From Myxococcales bacterium (GTDB lineage: Bacteria > Myxococcota_A > Polyangia > Palsa-1104): a stretch of DNA of 64,000 bases. Position 1 is the first letter of the stretch; each line of letters begins with the position of its first letter. Location of the stretch: NCBI GenBank assembly GCA_003170275.1, contig PNAM01000087.1, positions 35,871 through 99,870 of the forward strand, in the 5' to 3' direction. This document shows positions 43,882 through 52,672 of the stretch, in pieces. The position numbers were made by a program, and so were the translations under genes. The notes under the pieces were generated by a model. It worked only from the letters and a program-made list of their open reading frames with translations, was not told the DNA's origin and made no database searches.

Positions 43882-44355
43882 GTGTCTCGCTACTACAAGA
43901 CTTCCGTCGGTGACGATGCACCCCCGGCGGCGTCATCGCCGGCGCCACACCAGGATCCGTCTGCTCCCGTTGCACCGAGCGACGTCCCGTACGGTCCCGA
44001 TCCGGGGCCCAATTTTCACGTAGTCGATGGTCGGACCGTTCCGATTCACGACGCCCCGCCTGGTCCGTCGCCGAAGCCGACGAAGCAACCAACCGCGGCA
44101 CGCGCACCGAAGTCGCACTCGGCGCGCAGTTCCTCGGAAAGGCCACGGCCCGCTCGGCCGCGACAGGAACGGATGCCGCCAAATCCGATGACACCGGGGC
44201 CGGGTGGGTTTCAGGCGGAATCCGCGACGGCGCCGGGCGGCCCCGTCGCGTCGCCGGCCAAGGGCTTGCTTCTGATCTCGGGCGTTGCCATCGCTGCCGG
44301 GGCGCTGGCCTACGTCCTCGGTCGAAAGCCGCACGAGACGAGGCAGGAACCATGA
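43882..44355 (+). CDS. Proline-rich tail-anchored membrane protein
   Basis: 157 residues, GTG start 43882 after AAGGAGG. Residues 1-125 are Pro/Ala/Ser-rich and probably disordered; residues ~128-148 (GLLLISGVAIAAGALAYVLG) span the membrane. It overlaps the next gene by 4 bp. Confidence 0.7.
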   Translation: MSRYYKTSVGDDAPPAASSPAPHQDPSAPVAPSDVPYGPDPGPNFHVVDGRTVPIHDAPPGPSPKPTKQPTAARAPKSHSARSSSERPRPARPRQERMPPNPMTPGPGGFQAESATAPGGPVASPAKGLLLISGVAIAAGALAYVLGRKPHETRQEP

Positions 44356-44645
44356 CCGCCGCCGCCCTTGCGGCGCCGGCCATCGGCGCGGACGCACGTG
44401 CGAAGAGCCATCCCATCGTGACCTACAAGGGCATCCGCGCGGAGTGGGACCTCTACGAGGACGTGCCCGGTCTCGGGGCGCTACACACGGTCTGCCCGCG
44501 CTGCGCGCAGTTCGGACTGATCACGCAGGGGAACAAGAGGTTTCACGTTGATGATCGCGGCCGGCTGAGCATCGACGAGCCCTTTCGATGCGACTACTGC
44601 CATTGGCGCTTCGGGCTGAAGGACGGCCAGTTGCTCGATGCATAG
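44352..44645 (+). CDS. Zinc-ribbon protein
   Basis: 97 residues, ATG overlapping the upstream stop (ATGA). CPRC (about residue 54) and CDYC (about 80) form a zinc ribbon; the linker reads FGLITQGNKRFHVDDRG. The fold recalls small nucleic-acid-binding or virion-assembly adaptors; no family recognised. Confidence 0.7.
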   Translation: MTAAALAAPAIGADARAKSHPIVTYKGIRAEWDLYEDVPGLGALHTVCPRCAQFGLITQGNKRFHVDDRGRLSIDEPFRCDYCHWRFGLKDGQLLDA

Positions 44646-44702
44646 GATCCGGCTCCAGAGGGAGGCAGACTACGCAGAGCGACGGTGAGGTATGTTCCGG
44701 GA

Positions 44703-45485
44703 ATGGATCTCACTCGGAAGCCAACCCTCATCTTGTGGGCTGGATTGTTCGTCCTGAGTTCTCATGTGGCCCAGGCGCAAGGGACGATGGGGCCTGGAGC
44801 AACGAAGCGGATGAATATTGAAGAGTTCCTCGTGCTGAACGGCGGCATAACCGCTGAACGTCAGAATCAGTTCATGTCGGCTCTGGCCGCTTCGCCTTGG
44901 CACTACGACATGGACACTGGCCTGCTGTCGTTTGATGAGAAGCACCGCTATCACGCTCAAATCATCGGGTCATACGCGGACGAGGACAGCACTTGGATGT
45001 GGGCCTGGGCGAATCGGGAATCGAACATTCCAGCGTCACTGCTCGTTGCAGCTGAGCGGCTTCGTAGACAGGGTGAAACGAGCGACGTGGAAGCATTCAA
45101 GGCGCCACTCTTGAAGGTCCCGCGCGCGCGGGTACCGGAAATAGCGATGGCCGCGGCTGGGCTCGTAGACGCGAAGGCGTTCTATCTGGGGACCAGTCCA
45201 GGCCAACTGGTCGTCTTTCTCATCGATGACGCGAAAGTACCGCCACTCCCGGAGCCTGATGCGGTGCACGTGATCAACACGTTCAACGCGCTTGTGAGCA
45301 GCTTTCCGATCAACGATCACCGTCGCGCCTATGAAGCATATCTTCGCGCGCGTGGCTTCTCCGTCGAGATGCACGAGAAACAGTTGATCGCGAAGCGCCC
45401 CAAGACAGGAACCGTGGTTGCCGAATTTGATGCTCAGGGACGGCTGGCCAAGGCGAAAACCACGGTTGGGCCCGACGCGCGATGA
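44703..45485 (+). CDS. Secreted hypothetical protein
   Basis: 260 residues from ATG 44703. Signal peptide (PTLILWAGLFVLSSHVAQAQG, cleavage after about residue 27). The mature part is alpha/beta (FDEKHRYHAQIIGSYADEDSTWMWAWANRESN, QLVVFLIDDAKVPPLPEP). No catalytic motif recognised. The repeated acidic and Trp residues resemble DUF-type immunity or storage proteins, but that is weak. Confidence 0.7.
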   Translation: MDLTRKPTLILWAGLFVLSSHVAQAQGTMGPGATKRMNIEEFLVLNGGITAERQNQFMSALAASPWHYDMDTGLLSFDEKHRYHAQIIGSYADEDSTWMWAWANRESNIPASLLVAAERLRRQGETSDVEAFKAPLLKVPRARVPEIAMAAAGLVDAKAFYLGTSPGQLVVFLIDDAKVPPLPEPDAVHVINTFNALVSSFPINDHRRAYEAYLRARGFSVEMHEKQLIAKRPKTGTVVAEFDAQGRLAKAKTTVGPDAR

Positions 45486-45580
45486 ATTCGACAGAATGGC
45501 GCAGACTCTGCTTCTGAATACGATCCGCAGGTGAAGCACCGCTGACGGCGCGACGCGACTCCCCAACCAAGGAGCGCAGA

Positions 45581-46000
45581 ATGCCTCGTAAGCACGACCC
45601 TGAGCGGGAGCAGGTCGAGTGGGTGTTTGGCCTCACCGGAGGCGAGTTGAACGACGAGGCCTGGGGAGGCTTCGCCTACAACTACGATGAGGTTCCGGAC
45701 TACGTCCGCCGCGACTACCCGGACCTCTACGACGGCAATGTCTCGTATCGAACGGTAGTCGGTTACTTCGTCTATGGCAGCCCACCCGAGGAACTGATCG
45801 ACGATGAGGGTATCTGGGAGCGGCGAGCAACGTACGCGTCGAGCGGTGAGACGGAGTGCCCGCTCAGTCCTGATCGCGTAGAGGACGCGCGCTGCCCGCT
45901 CTGCGATTCCGAGCCTGGCGACCCGCACGCGTACATCTACGTCGGCGACGGGTGGGCCGAGGTCGTCTACCGGCTTGAACGTCCGTCCGATGAGGAGTAG
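45581..46000 (+). CDS. Acidic hypothetical protein
   Basis: 139 residues; AAGGAG precedes the ATG. Tyr- and Asp-rich (GFAYNYDEVPDYVRRDYPDLYDGNVSYRTVVGYFVYG) with one CPLC pair near residue 106. Paired with the next gene (5 bp apart). No family recognised. Confidence 0.65.
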   Translation: MPRKHDPEREQVEWVFGLTGGELNDEAWGGFAYNYDEVPDYVRRDYPDLYDGNVSYRTVVGYFVYGSPPEELIDDEGIWERRATYASSGETECPLSPDRVEDARCPLCDSEPGDPHAYIYVGDGWAEVVYRLERPSDEE

Positions 46001-46005
46001 CCGTC

Positions 46006-46455
46006 GTGTGGCGCGATGATCCCTTCGCCCCATTCGAGGGCTGGCAGGAGACGAGCGAGATCAAGAACGAGGTCGAGCGTGCCTTCGCCAAGGGGGCCGG
46101 GGTGAAAGTGGAGACACTTCGACGCGCCCTGAGCAGGATCGTCGTCGACGGGTACTACGGCCCATTCGAAGACAGCGTATGGCACGAGACCGAGGGCTAT
46201 TCGATGCCGATGAAACGCGCCTTCGAGATCGTTCGACAGGCGCAGGATGACGCGCGCATGCCGACCGTAACCCTGACTCACCCCGACCAGGGGTACGTCT
46301 GCGACGGCGCCGCTTCGTGCTCGCACGATGACCATCGAGATCTCGGGGACGAGGGTCCGCTGTTCCACGAGGAGCCGACGGAGCTCGAGCGCAAGGAACT
46401 GATTGAGTGGTACTTCCGAAAACTGCGACCAATCTACGGAACGGTCTACCTGTGA
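46006..46455 (+). CDS. Acidic hypothetical protein
   Basis: 149 residues, GTG start 46006. Helical and acidic (EIKNEVERAFAKGAGVKVETLRRAL, LERKELIEWYFRKLRPIYG) with CSHDDHRD in the middle. Follows the previous gene by 5 bp. No family recognised. Confidence 0.65.
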   Translation: MWRDDPFAPFEGWQETSEIKNEVERAFAKGAGVKVETLRRALSRIVVDGYYGPFEDSVWHETEGYSMPMKRAFEIVRQAQDDARMPTVTLTHPDQGYVCDGAASCSHDDHRDLGDEGPLFHEEPTELERKELIEWYFRKLRPIYGTVYL

Positions 46456-46489
46456 GCGCTCCCTGACTGTTTCAGAGCGACCAGCCCGT

Positions 46490-46795
46490 TCAGGCGCGGT
46501 TGTGCTTTGCGCGATACTTCAACTTCTCGGCCTTCGAGAGCCCCTTGTGCTCAGCGGCGCAGAACATGCCAAACCGAGGCGCCGCGACATTTCGGCAGTA
46601 GGGGTAGTAGCAGCTGATGACGGCGCGGCGACGTCGACGGCGTGTCCCGGCCGCGCGCCCTGCCAACGCACTGCGGACTGATTTGGTGATGCGGGCGGTC
46701 GTGAACTTCTCGATTGCCGCCCCGACCCGTTCGGCGAACTGCGCGAGGATCGGAGCGATCAGTGCGGTGGGATCGTTCTTTCGAGGTCTGGGCAT
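46490..46795 (-). CDS. Basic zinc-finger-like DNA-binding protein
   Basis: 101 residues on the opposite strand from its neighbours. Helical N-terminus (LIAPILAQFAERVGAAIEKF), Arg-rich middle (RAAGTRRRRRRAV) and a C-terminal C-x4-C...C-x3-H finger (CYYPYCRNVAAPRFGMFCAAEHKGLS). Similar small 'R-rich plus C-terminal finger' proteins occur in Myxococcota. Likely nucleoid- or promoter-binding. Confidence 0.65.
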   Translation of the reverse strand: MPRPRKNDPTALIAPILAQFAERVGAAIEKFTTARITKSVRSALAGRAAGTRRRRRRAVISCYYPYCRNVAAPRFGMFCAAEHKGLSKAEKLKYRAKHNRA

Positions 46796-46882
46796 CTTGA
46801 GCGCGTACTGAATCAGGTTTTCAGAACTCGCGCAATCATTCGGTCATTCACATCTCTTTCTTTCGACCGTAGGAGAGCCGAC

Positions 46883-47251
46883 ATGAATCACCCTGCCATT
46901 CACGTCGAGGAGCTGCGTCCGCTCCTGACACCTGAGTTGGCCGAGTTCCTCTATCAGAAGGGTGAAGTCCTCATTACTCGCATATTGGCCCGGTACTTTC
47001 GCGGGCGGCGCCGGGGCTTCGTTGGCGACGACGCCGATATCCCGCCACCCTGCTTCCGTCCGTTGGATCCGTATCGGGTGCTGGGTATCAAGGCCACAGC
47101 GACCAGGGCCGACGTGAAGCGCCGCCTGCGGGAGCTCGCCAAGGTGTATCACCCCGATCTGCCCGCGGGTGACGCCGACAAGATGGCCGAGGTAAACGAC
47201 GCGGCCCGCGCGATCCTGCGAAAGCTCGACCCCCGGCCCAAGGTGAAGTGA
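46883..47251 (+). CDS. J-domain (DnaJ-like) protein
   Basis: 122 residues. A J-domain fills residues ~57-115: LDPYRVLGIKATATRADVKRRLRELAKVYHPDL with the HPD tripeptide, then AEVNDAARAILRKL. J-domain proteins recruit DnaK/Hsp70. The N-terminal ~55 residues are unrelated (LRPLLTPELAEFLYQKGEVLITRILARYF). A second J-domain protein, fused to ParB, is encoded at 55717-56949. It overlaps the transglycosylase gene. Confidence 0.85.
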   Translation: MNHPAIHVEELRPLLTPELAEFLYQKGEVLITRILARYFRGRRRGFVGDDADIPPPCFRPLDPYRVLGIKATATRADVKRRLRELAKVYHPDLPAGDADKMAEVNDAARAILRKLDPRPKVK

Positions 47252-47871
47252 TGGCGGCGTGGGTGTCGCTCTATGCGCCCATCGTCGCCAAGTTGGCGGG
47301 CTCGGACGTCCCACTGGCGATGCTACTCGGCCACATCCAGGTGGAGTCGGGCGGCAGGCCGGACGACCACACTTCGCTCGACGAACGCGGGTTGATGCAG
47401 ATCCACCCGGGCACCTCGAAGCAGATGGGCTTCGACCACAATCGCATGTTCGAGCCGGCCTACAGCATCTGGGCAGGAGTCGAGATGTTCCGGCGCATGG
47501 CGGACAGGCTACAGAAAGACTTCCCGTCGCTGTTTCCGGTCCGCAGCGAATTTTTCTGGCGCATGGTGCGGTTCGAGTTCGCGATCGGTTCTGGCGCCTC
47601 CAGACAGATCCTGCGCGCGTTGCAGGCACAGGGTCTGCAACTCAGATCCTGGCCGCAGTTTGTCAACGCCTTGCATCAGGATCGCGCGTCGCTGCTTCAC
47701 CTCACGAAACACGACCCCGTGAAGTGGGCGACCAACGTCGACAAGGTGTTTGCCGCAGGAGACCGGCTCATCCGCCGCGTGGTCGTGGTCGGTTCGGGGG
47801 GCGTTGTGTTCGTCTTGGCCGCCGCCGCCGCCGTTTACTTCTACTTCCGTTCTCGCAAGGAGACTGCGTAA
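47251..47871 (+). CDS. Membrane-anchored lytic transglycosylase (SLT domain)
   Basis: 206 residues. SLT-type motifs: MLLGHIQVESGGRPDD (catalytic Glu), ERGLMQIHPGTSKQMG, AYSIWAGVEMFRRMAD. There is no N-terminal signal; a single C-terminal span (VVVVGSGGVVFVLAAAAAVYFYF) anchors it. This layout matches virion-associated or conjugation-type peptidoglycan hydrolases rather than a secreted housekeeping enzyme. Confidence 0.88.
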   Translation: MAAWVSLYAPIVAKLAGSDVPLAMLLGHIQVESGGRPDDHTSLDERGLMQIHPGTSKQMGFDHNRMFEPAYSIWAGVEMFRRMADRLQKDFPSLFPVRSEFFWRMVRFEFAIGSGASRQILRALQAQGLQLRSWPQFVNALHQDRASLLHLTKHDPVKWATNVDKVFAAGDRLIRRVVVVGSGGVVFVLAAAAAVYFYFRSRKETA

Positions 47872-48620
47872 TGCGTTCGACGCGAATCTTTCTGTCTCTC
47901 CTCATGTGGACGATATCTAGCGTGGGCTGTGACTCGCGCGTTCCCACGACCTGGGCCGCTGGGCTCCGCCACAACAACCACGCCGCAGCCGTCATGTCCA
48001 AGACCCCGGCCTTCCCTACGCTGCGATTCACGGGGCTGGAGACGACTTGGCCACCGCGACCGGAGGGTCGCCGAAACGAGACGATCCTCCCGCTTGGCCC
48101 CGAGAACCCGGGCTCGCTGACGAAGGAACTGCGTGATCACATTCCTCGGACTCTGCAGCAAGACCCACAGATTCGCCCAATGCTCGGAGATCGATACGCG
48201 CTGGTGGGAATTGACGAGTTGATGCCGCCGAAGAACACCACGCCCAACCACGCACTGGGGCCCCTGACTGCAGTGATTTTCTTTAGCTACTCGAACAACG
48301 CAACGGTCCAGGTCTGGACGCAGGGCTTCCAGGTCCTCGGGCTCGACTCAAAGACGGGATCTTCGCCTCACTCAGGCGCGGCCGACTCTAAGGCCGCGAT
48401 CAAGCTGGCTCGAGCGGATCGTCGGCTGAAGAACGTTGGGCACCTGGTGGCGGGCGCCATTCTGACTGTGCCGCCAGAAGGTGCCAACGGATACGGCCAT
48501 CGCCTCGTCTACGTGACGTTCGGGAAGGATCTCGGCTCGACGCCGAGCTATTCGGCGACCGTTGATCTCACCCAACAGAGAGTTCTTTCCGCCGGTCCCG
48601 CCGGCAGAGTGAGGAACTGA
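47871..48620 (+). CDS. Lipoprotein of unknown function
   Basis: 249 residues from ATG 47871, overlapping the previous stop. Signal with lipobox (SLLMWTISSVGC, Cys about 20). Mature part beta-rich (LTAVIFFSYSNNATVQVWTQGFQVLGLDSKTG, YVTFGKDLGSTPSYSATVDLTQQRV). No family recognised. Followed 2 bp later by a secreted enzyme-like protein. Confidence 0.75.
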   Translation: MRSTRIFLSLLMWTISSVGCDSRVPTTWAAGLRHNNHAAAVMSKTPAFPTLRFTGLETTWPPRPEGRRNETILPLGPENPGSLTKELRDHIPRTLQQDPQIRPMLGDRYALVGIDELMPPKNTTPNHALGPLTAVIFFSYSNNATVQVWTQGFQVLGLDSKTGSSPHSGAADSKAAIKLARADRRLKNVGHLVAGAILTVPPEGANGYGHRLVYVTFGKDLGSTPSYSATVDLTQQRVLSAGPAGRVRN

Positions 48621-48622
48621 AC

Positions 48623-50224
48623 ATGTCGCGACTGCGTCTCATCGCCGCTGCGCTGGCGTGGCTGTTCGTCGTCAGCATCGGAGGACCCGCACGAGCGGAC
48701 TGGCATCTGCCGCCGTGGAACGGGTGGGAGTTTGATTTCGGCGTCTATGCTCATGCTGGCCTGGAGTTGCACAACGTCACTCGCAAGGGCGAGCTCGTGA
48801 TCTACAAGGCGAGCTTTCCAACCATGCGGGTCGACTACGCGCCGGGGAGCTGCCACGAATCGCCGTTCTCGGACATGTTGACCTGGGACAACCTCCTACC
48901 ACGCGGCGCTGACCATCCGCAGACCGGCGTTGTGTCGGCGAGTACAAACTGGTGTGGTCAGAAGGTCTGTCTGCGAACGTTTGCGGTCGGCGATGACCAG
49001 TGGCTCGAGATAGGTATCGTGGGCAACGAGGGGAACTACCTCATCTACCAGGCGTGGTATTTCAGCGACCATGGACAGATGCTCGCGCGCATGTACTCAA
49101 AGGGCGAGCAGTGTCCGCACGCAACCCATCGCCATCATCCGTACTGGCGAATCGACTTCGATGTAGGCGAATCCTGGAACAACTCGGCCTATGTTCACGA
49201 TGACAGCGTGTATCCCGACGAGCCCCCGCCCGACAAGGGCTGGGGACCCGGCCTCAGCCTCTACCGGACGGAGATCGATGCATTGAAGGATCCCGCCAGG
49301 AACCGGATGTGGCTGGTGCGTAACGAAAAGACGGGACACGGCGCTTGGGTGCTGCCCGGGCATGTGAATGGCCGCGACGACGGAGAATCTGACTCGTTCT
49401 CAAATCGAGATGTCTCCGTGCGGCTCTATCACCCAAACGAGGAAGCCCCGTGGGGCACCGACCACACGAACGGGAGCATCGAGTTGGGCTTCAACGAGGG
49501 CGAGGGCGTTGCGGCCAAGGATGTCGTGTTCTGGTACGTCGCTCATTTCGAGCACCAGGAGCCGCTGCCCTCTCTGGACCGAAATGCTCCGTGTGGCGAC
49601 CCGGAGTTTCCGGCGGTGCTTCAATTGCACGGCGGCGAGAACTGCAACGACGTCTTCGGCGCTGGCCCCTCATTCCTGTTCGTACAGGACAAGAGCGACA
49701 TGCAACCCGAGCCCTTTGACTATGGCCTCAGCGTCAAGACCGTGCGCGACAGTTGTGGCGTCGCAGGCGCCGTCCCCGGTGGCGTTGCCCAATTCTCGGC
49801 GGCGGTGGTGGGAGTTCCTGCCGGCGACAAGCCCACGTACGCGTGGTCAGTATCGGGGTCCGGAGCGCTCCCAAGAGCGCCCGCCAGGGTGAATGACTCT
49901 GATTTCTATGTACAGCTCGGGAAGGACTTCGGTCCGGTTGACGTGACGGTGTCTGTCTCCCTACTCGGGCTCGCGAAGAGCGCGGCGACGCAGTTTGTTC
50001 CTGACACACCTGCGTCGATCCAGATGAAACAAATCAGGTGTCTCGTTGTGGGCCAGGAGAGGTTCTCGCATTCGACGAGACCACTCTGGGATCCAGAGCG
50101 CGACTTAGTCGCGCAGCCATACTCTCGTGGGGAGTTGGGCCAAATCGGAGCGATGGGCGAGCAATTGGTCGCCATTTCCAAGCGCCTTATCGGCATTCGT
50201 CAGGTCCAGCTTCCCATCCGCTAA
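48623..50224 (+). CDS. Secreted copper-amine-oxidase-like protein
   Basis: 533 residues with a clear signal peptide (LIAAALAWLFVVSIGGPARA). The middle resembles the copper amine oxidase catalytic barrel: VGNEGNYLIYQAWYF (NY would be the TPQ-precursor Tyr, about 139), HRHHPYWRIDFDVGESWNN (His pair as copper ligands, about 170), WLVRNEKTGHGAWVLPGH, and DVVFWYVAHFEHQEPLP (third His). The motif is NYL rather than NYD/E, so activity is uncertain. The C-terminal ~150 residues are a separate Ig-like part (KPTYAWSVSGSG). Unusual cargo for a mobile element. Confidence 0.6.
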   Translation: MSRLRLIAAALAWLFVVSIGGPARADWHLPPWNGWEFDFGVYAHAGLELHNVTRKGELVIYKASFPTMRVDYAPGSCHESPFSDMLTWDNLLPRGADHPQTGVVSASTNWCGQKVCLRTFAVGDDQWLEIGIVGNEGNYLIYQAWYFSDHGQMLARMYSKGEQCPHATHRHHPYWRIDFDVGESWNNSAYVHDDSVYPDEPPPDKGWGPGLSLYRTEIDALKDPARNRMWLVRNEKTGHGAWVLPGHVNGRDDGESDSFSNRDVSVRLYHPNEEAPWGTDHTNGSIELGFNEGEGVAAKDVVFWYVAHFEHQEPLPSLDRNAPCGDPEFPAVLQLHGGENCNDVFGAGPSFLFVQDKSDMQPEPFDYGLSVKTVRDSCGVAGAVPGGVAQFSAAVVGVPAGDKPTYAWSVSGSGALPRAPARVNDSDFYVQLGKDFGPVDVTVSVSLLGLAKSAATQFVPDTPASIQMKQIRCLVVGQERFSHSTRPLWDPERDLVAQPYSRGELGQIGAMGEQLVAISKRLIGIRQVQLPIR

Positions 50225-50263
50225 CCGGGGATCATGGGTGGCCCGCGACCCATGACTAGGAAC

Positions 50264-50314
50264 TGGTTCGACCACTGCCACCGACGGGGAAACCGAATTG
50301 GTTCGACCACTGCC
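50264..50314. repeat. 16-bp direct repeat upstream of the lipoprotein gene
   Basis: TGGTTCGACCACTGCC occurs exactly at 50264-50279 and 50299-50314 (35 bp apart) in the gap before 50369. Could be an operator pair or a duplication footprint. Confidence 0.55.
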
Positions 50315-50368
50315 GACCGCCTGTGCTATAGCGGCCACGCCTTCAACGGTTGCGCTGGGGAGAATCAA

Positions 50369-51100
50369 ATGAAGCTCTGCCTTCAACCTATTCTGTTGCT
50401 GTCGGTGGCTCTTTCGGTCGCCTGCAACAATGGTGGCGTGCCGATCGCCGAGGACGGCGGCACCAACCGGCCCATCTCGATCGGGGATCCCACGCGCCAA
50501 AGCTGTGACGAGTTGCAGGCGTCAATGCAAACGATCCTCTCCCAAAACCAAGCGTGCCACGTCGACAACGATTGCGAAGGCTCGGCTCTCAACAACGAAT
50601 GTGGACCCGTTGATCGATGCGAAGCCATCTACTCGCTCGCGGCGACGACCGAGGTTGGCAACATCGAGTCGGCATGGGAGGAAAAGAGCTGCGGGAAGGC
50701 CCGGACCTGCAAGGACTCATGTCCTCCGTTCTCCGTGGACCGATCGATGGTCGATGGCTCGCGGCACAGGATCGCCTGCATCAACGGCGCCTGCGGAGTA
50801 AAGGATTTCCCGGTCGGAGGCGTCGGGGCGATATGCGGCAGTGCGCAGGACTGTGTGAGCGGCCTTATCTGCGAGAGCTTTCTGCCGTTCCCGGATGGCT
50901 CCTGCACGAAGGCGTGCGACGGCGGCTGCCCCGCCGGGAGCGCATGCGGAAAGATTGCGCTCAACACACCGTCAGGCGGCTTGGCCACGGAGTTGTGCAT
51001 GCAGCAGTGCGCGCAGTCGGATGCGTGTCGCCCTGGGTACCTCTGTTGCGCTGTCGGCGGGTCATCGGTTTGCTTCCCGGGTTCGCAGTGTCCTCAGTAG
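50369..51100 (+). CDS. Cys-rich lipoprotein
   Basis: 243 residues from ATG 50369. Lipobox LLLSVALSVAC (Cys about 19). More than 20 further Cys, many in pairs (CPAGSACGK, CAQSDACRPGYLCC), with EGF-like spacing. Long Cys-rich lipoproteins like this are common in Myxococcota. No function assigned. Confidence 0.8.
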   Translation: MKLCLQPILLLSVALSVACNNGGVPIAEDGGTNRPISIGDPTRQSCDELQASMQTILSQNQACHVDNDCEGSALNNECGPVDRCEAIYSLAATTEVGNIESAWEEKSCGKARTCKDSCPPFSVDRSMVDGSRHRIACINGACGVKDFPVGGVGAICGSAQDCVSGLICESFLPFPDGSCTKACDGGCPAGSACGKIALNTPSGGLATELCMQQCAQSDACRPGYLCCAVGGSSVCFPGSQCPQ

Positions 51101-51187
51101 CTCGGACGTCCAAAGTCATCGGCCTGAATAGGTAACTGAAGGTCCAGGATTCGGCGCACCTCCAATTTTCATCACAGGAGTGCGCAT

Positions 51188-51676
51188 ATGACGAACGCCC
51201 GCAAGTCATCCCGACGCGCGCGCCCGAAGCGGCGCTGCGTGTTCATCCTTCACGGCCGGGATCCGGCCAAGGATGCCCTGGCTGCGTTCTTGCTCAAGCT
51301 CGGCCTCACCCCAATCGTCCTGTCCGAGCAGGATCATGCCGGCCGCACCATCATCGAGCAGATCGAACATCACGCACTCAGGGCCGACTATGCGATCGCG
51401 CTGCTCACCGGGGATGACGAGGGGCACCTCGTCGGGCGCCCCGAGGAGAAGAAGCCGCGCGCTCGAATGAACGTGCTCATCGAGCTCGGCCTGTTCCTCG
51501 GCATCCTCGGCCGCCGGCGGATCGCCGTTCTCTACCGGGAGGGCGTCGAGCTGCCGTCAGATCTCTTGGGCCTTCTCTACATCCCGTTCGAGAAGGTGGC
51601 CGACGTGCGGCTCCAGCTGGTGCAGGCCATGAAGAACGCTGGCCTGGACGTGGACGCCAACAAGGCTTTCGACTGA
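51188..51676 (+). CDS. TIR-like nucleotide-binding protein (PF10137-type)
   Basis: 162 residues. FILHGRDPAKDALAAFLLKLGLTPIVLSEQDHAGRTIIEQIE starts the TIR-like domain; ADYAIALLTGDDEG, ARMNVLIELGLFLGILG and LPSDLLGLLYIPFE complete the family pattern, including the Glu in 'IELG' expected for NADase activity. This family supplies TIR effectors in CBASS and Pycsar defence. Here it stands without a cyclase; the next genes are a DHH phosphoesterase, a HAD phosphatase and a UDG-like protein. Confidence 0.85.
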   Translation: MTNARKSSRRARPKRRCVFILHGRDPAKDALAAFLLKLGLTPIVLSEQDHAGRTIIEQIEHHALRADYAIALLTGDDEGHLVGRPEEKKPRARMNVLIELGLFLGILGRRRIAVLYREGVELPSDLLGLLYIPFEKVADVRLQLVQAMKNAGLDVDANKAFD

Positions 51677-51793
51677 AGCTCTCCGGCGGTCCGGCAGCTC
51701 GCGCTAGAAATCTATAGTCAACGCAGCGACTTACGGTCTTCCGCGCGGGCTGCCGGGCAGGAATTGTCACACCCGCCAGATAGAACTCAACTC

Positions 51794-52672
51794 ATGGCAA
51801 ACAATCTCCATCGACCCCTCGTCATCTATCACGGTGGCTGCGCCGATGGCGCAGGTGCCGCCCTCGCGGCCTATCTTGTCTTCGGCGAGGACGCCGAATA
51901 TCGACCCGCCGTTCACGTCGATCCCGTTCCGCCAACGGACGCCGAGGTGCGGGGTCGGATCGTATGCATCCTCGATTTCTCGTATTCACGCGAAGTGATC
52001 GAGCGGCTGCAGCGCGCCGCGCTCCACGTGCTCGTGATCGATCACCACAAGACGGCCGCTGAACGCCTGGCCGGTATTCCCGGATTCGTGATCGAAGTAG
52101 ATCGATCGGGCGCGGCGTTGGCCTGGCGGGAGTTGATCGGCGGCTCAATCCCTGATCTCATCCGCTACATTGAGGATCGCGACCTCTGGCGCTGGCAGCT
52201 ACCGAACAGCCGCCAGGTCTCCGCCGCACTCGCGGCCCGCGGCGCGCATCGAGACTTCCGGCTGCTCAAGACGATCTATGAGAACTGGGAGGCGGAGTAC
52301 GCGAACCTGGTCGCTGAGGGCGCGGCCCTCGTGCGGTTGGAGCGGCAGCACGTCACGCGCATGGCGCGGTCCGCCGAACCCGTGAGTATCGAAGGAGCCT
52401 CCGCACTCGCAACGAACGCGACCGCGTTTCACTCCGAAGTCGGCGACGAGCTGGCCGCCCAGGCGTCCATCGGGATCACCTGGACCTGGGACGGCAGGCG
52501 GAGAGTCTACATCGTCAGCCTGCGCTCGACGGGTACGGTCGACGTATCGGAGATCGCCGTCAAGTTCGGGGGCGGCGGACACCGGAAGGCCGCTTCGTTC
52601 GTTTGCGAGCTGCTCCCGTGGACCGCCCGCATTGGCGCTCCCATCAATGAGGAGGTCGAGCATGCCGCGTAA
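51794..52672 (+). CDS. DHH/DHHA1-family phosphoesterase
   Basis: 292 residues from ATG 51794. YHGGCADGAGAALAAY (motif I), CILDFSY (motif II), LVIDHHKTA (DHH motif), EVDRSGAALAW and the DHHA1 signature FGGGGHRKAASF. These enzymes hydrolyse nanoRNA, pAp or cyclic dinucleotides. Overlaps the HAD gene by 11 bp. Which substrate is used cannot be read from sequence. Confidence 0.9.
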   Translation: MANNLHRPLVIYHGGCADGAGAALAAYLVFGEDAEYRPAVHVDPVPPTDAEVRGRIVCILDFSYSREVIERLQRAALHVLVIDHHKTAAERLAGIPGFVIEVDRSGAALAWRELIGGSIPDLIRYIEDRDLWRWQLPNSRQVSAALAARGAHRDFRLLKTIYENWEAEYANLVAEGAALVRLERQHVTRMARSAEPVSIEGASALATNATAFHSEVGDELAAQASIGITWTWDGRRRVYIVSLRSTGTVDVSEIAVKFGGGGHRKAASFVCELLPWTARIGAPINEEVEHAA

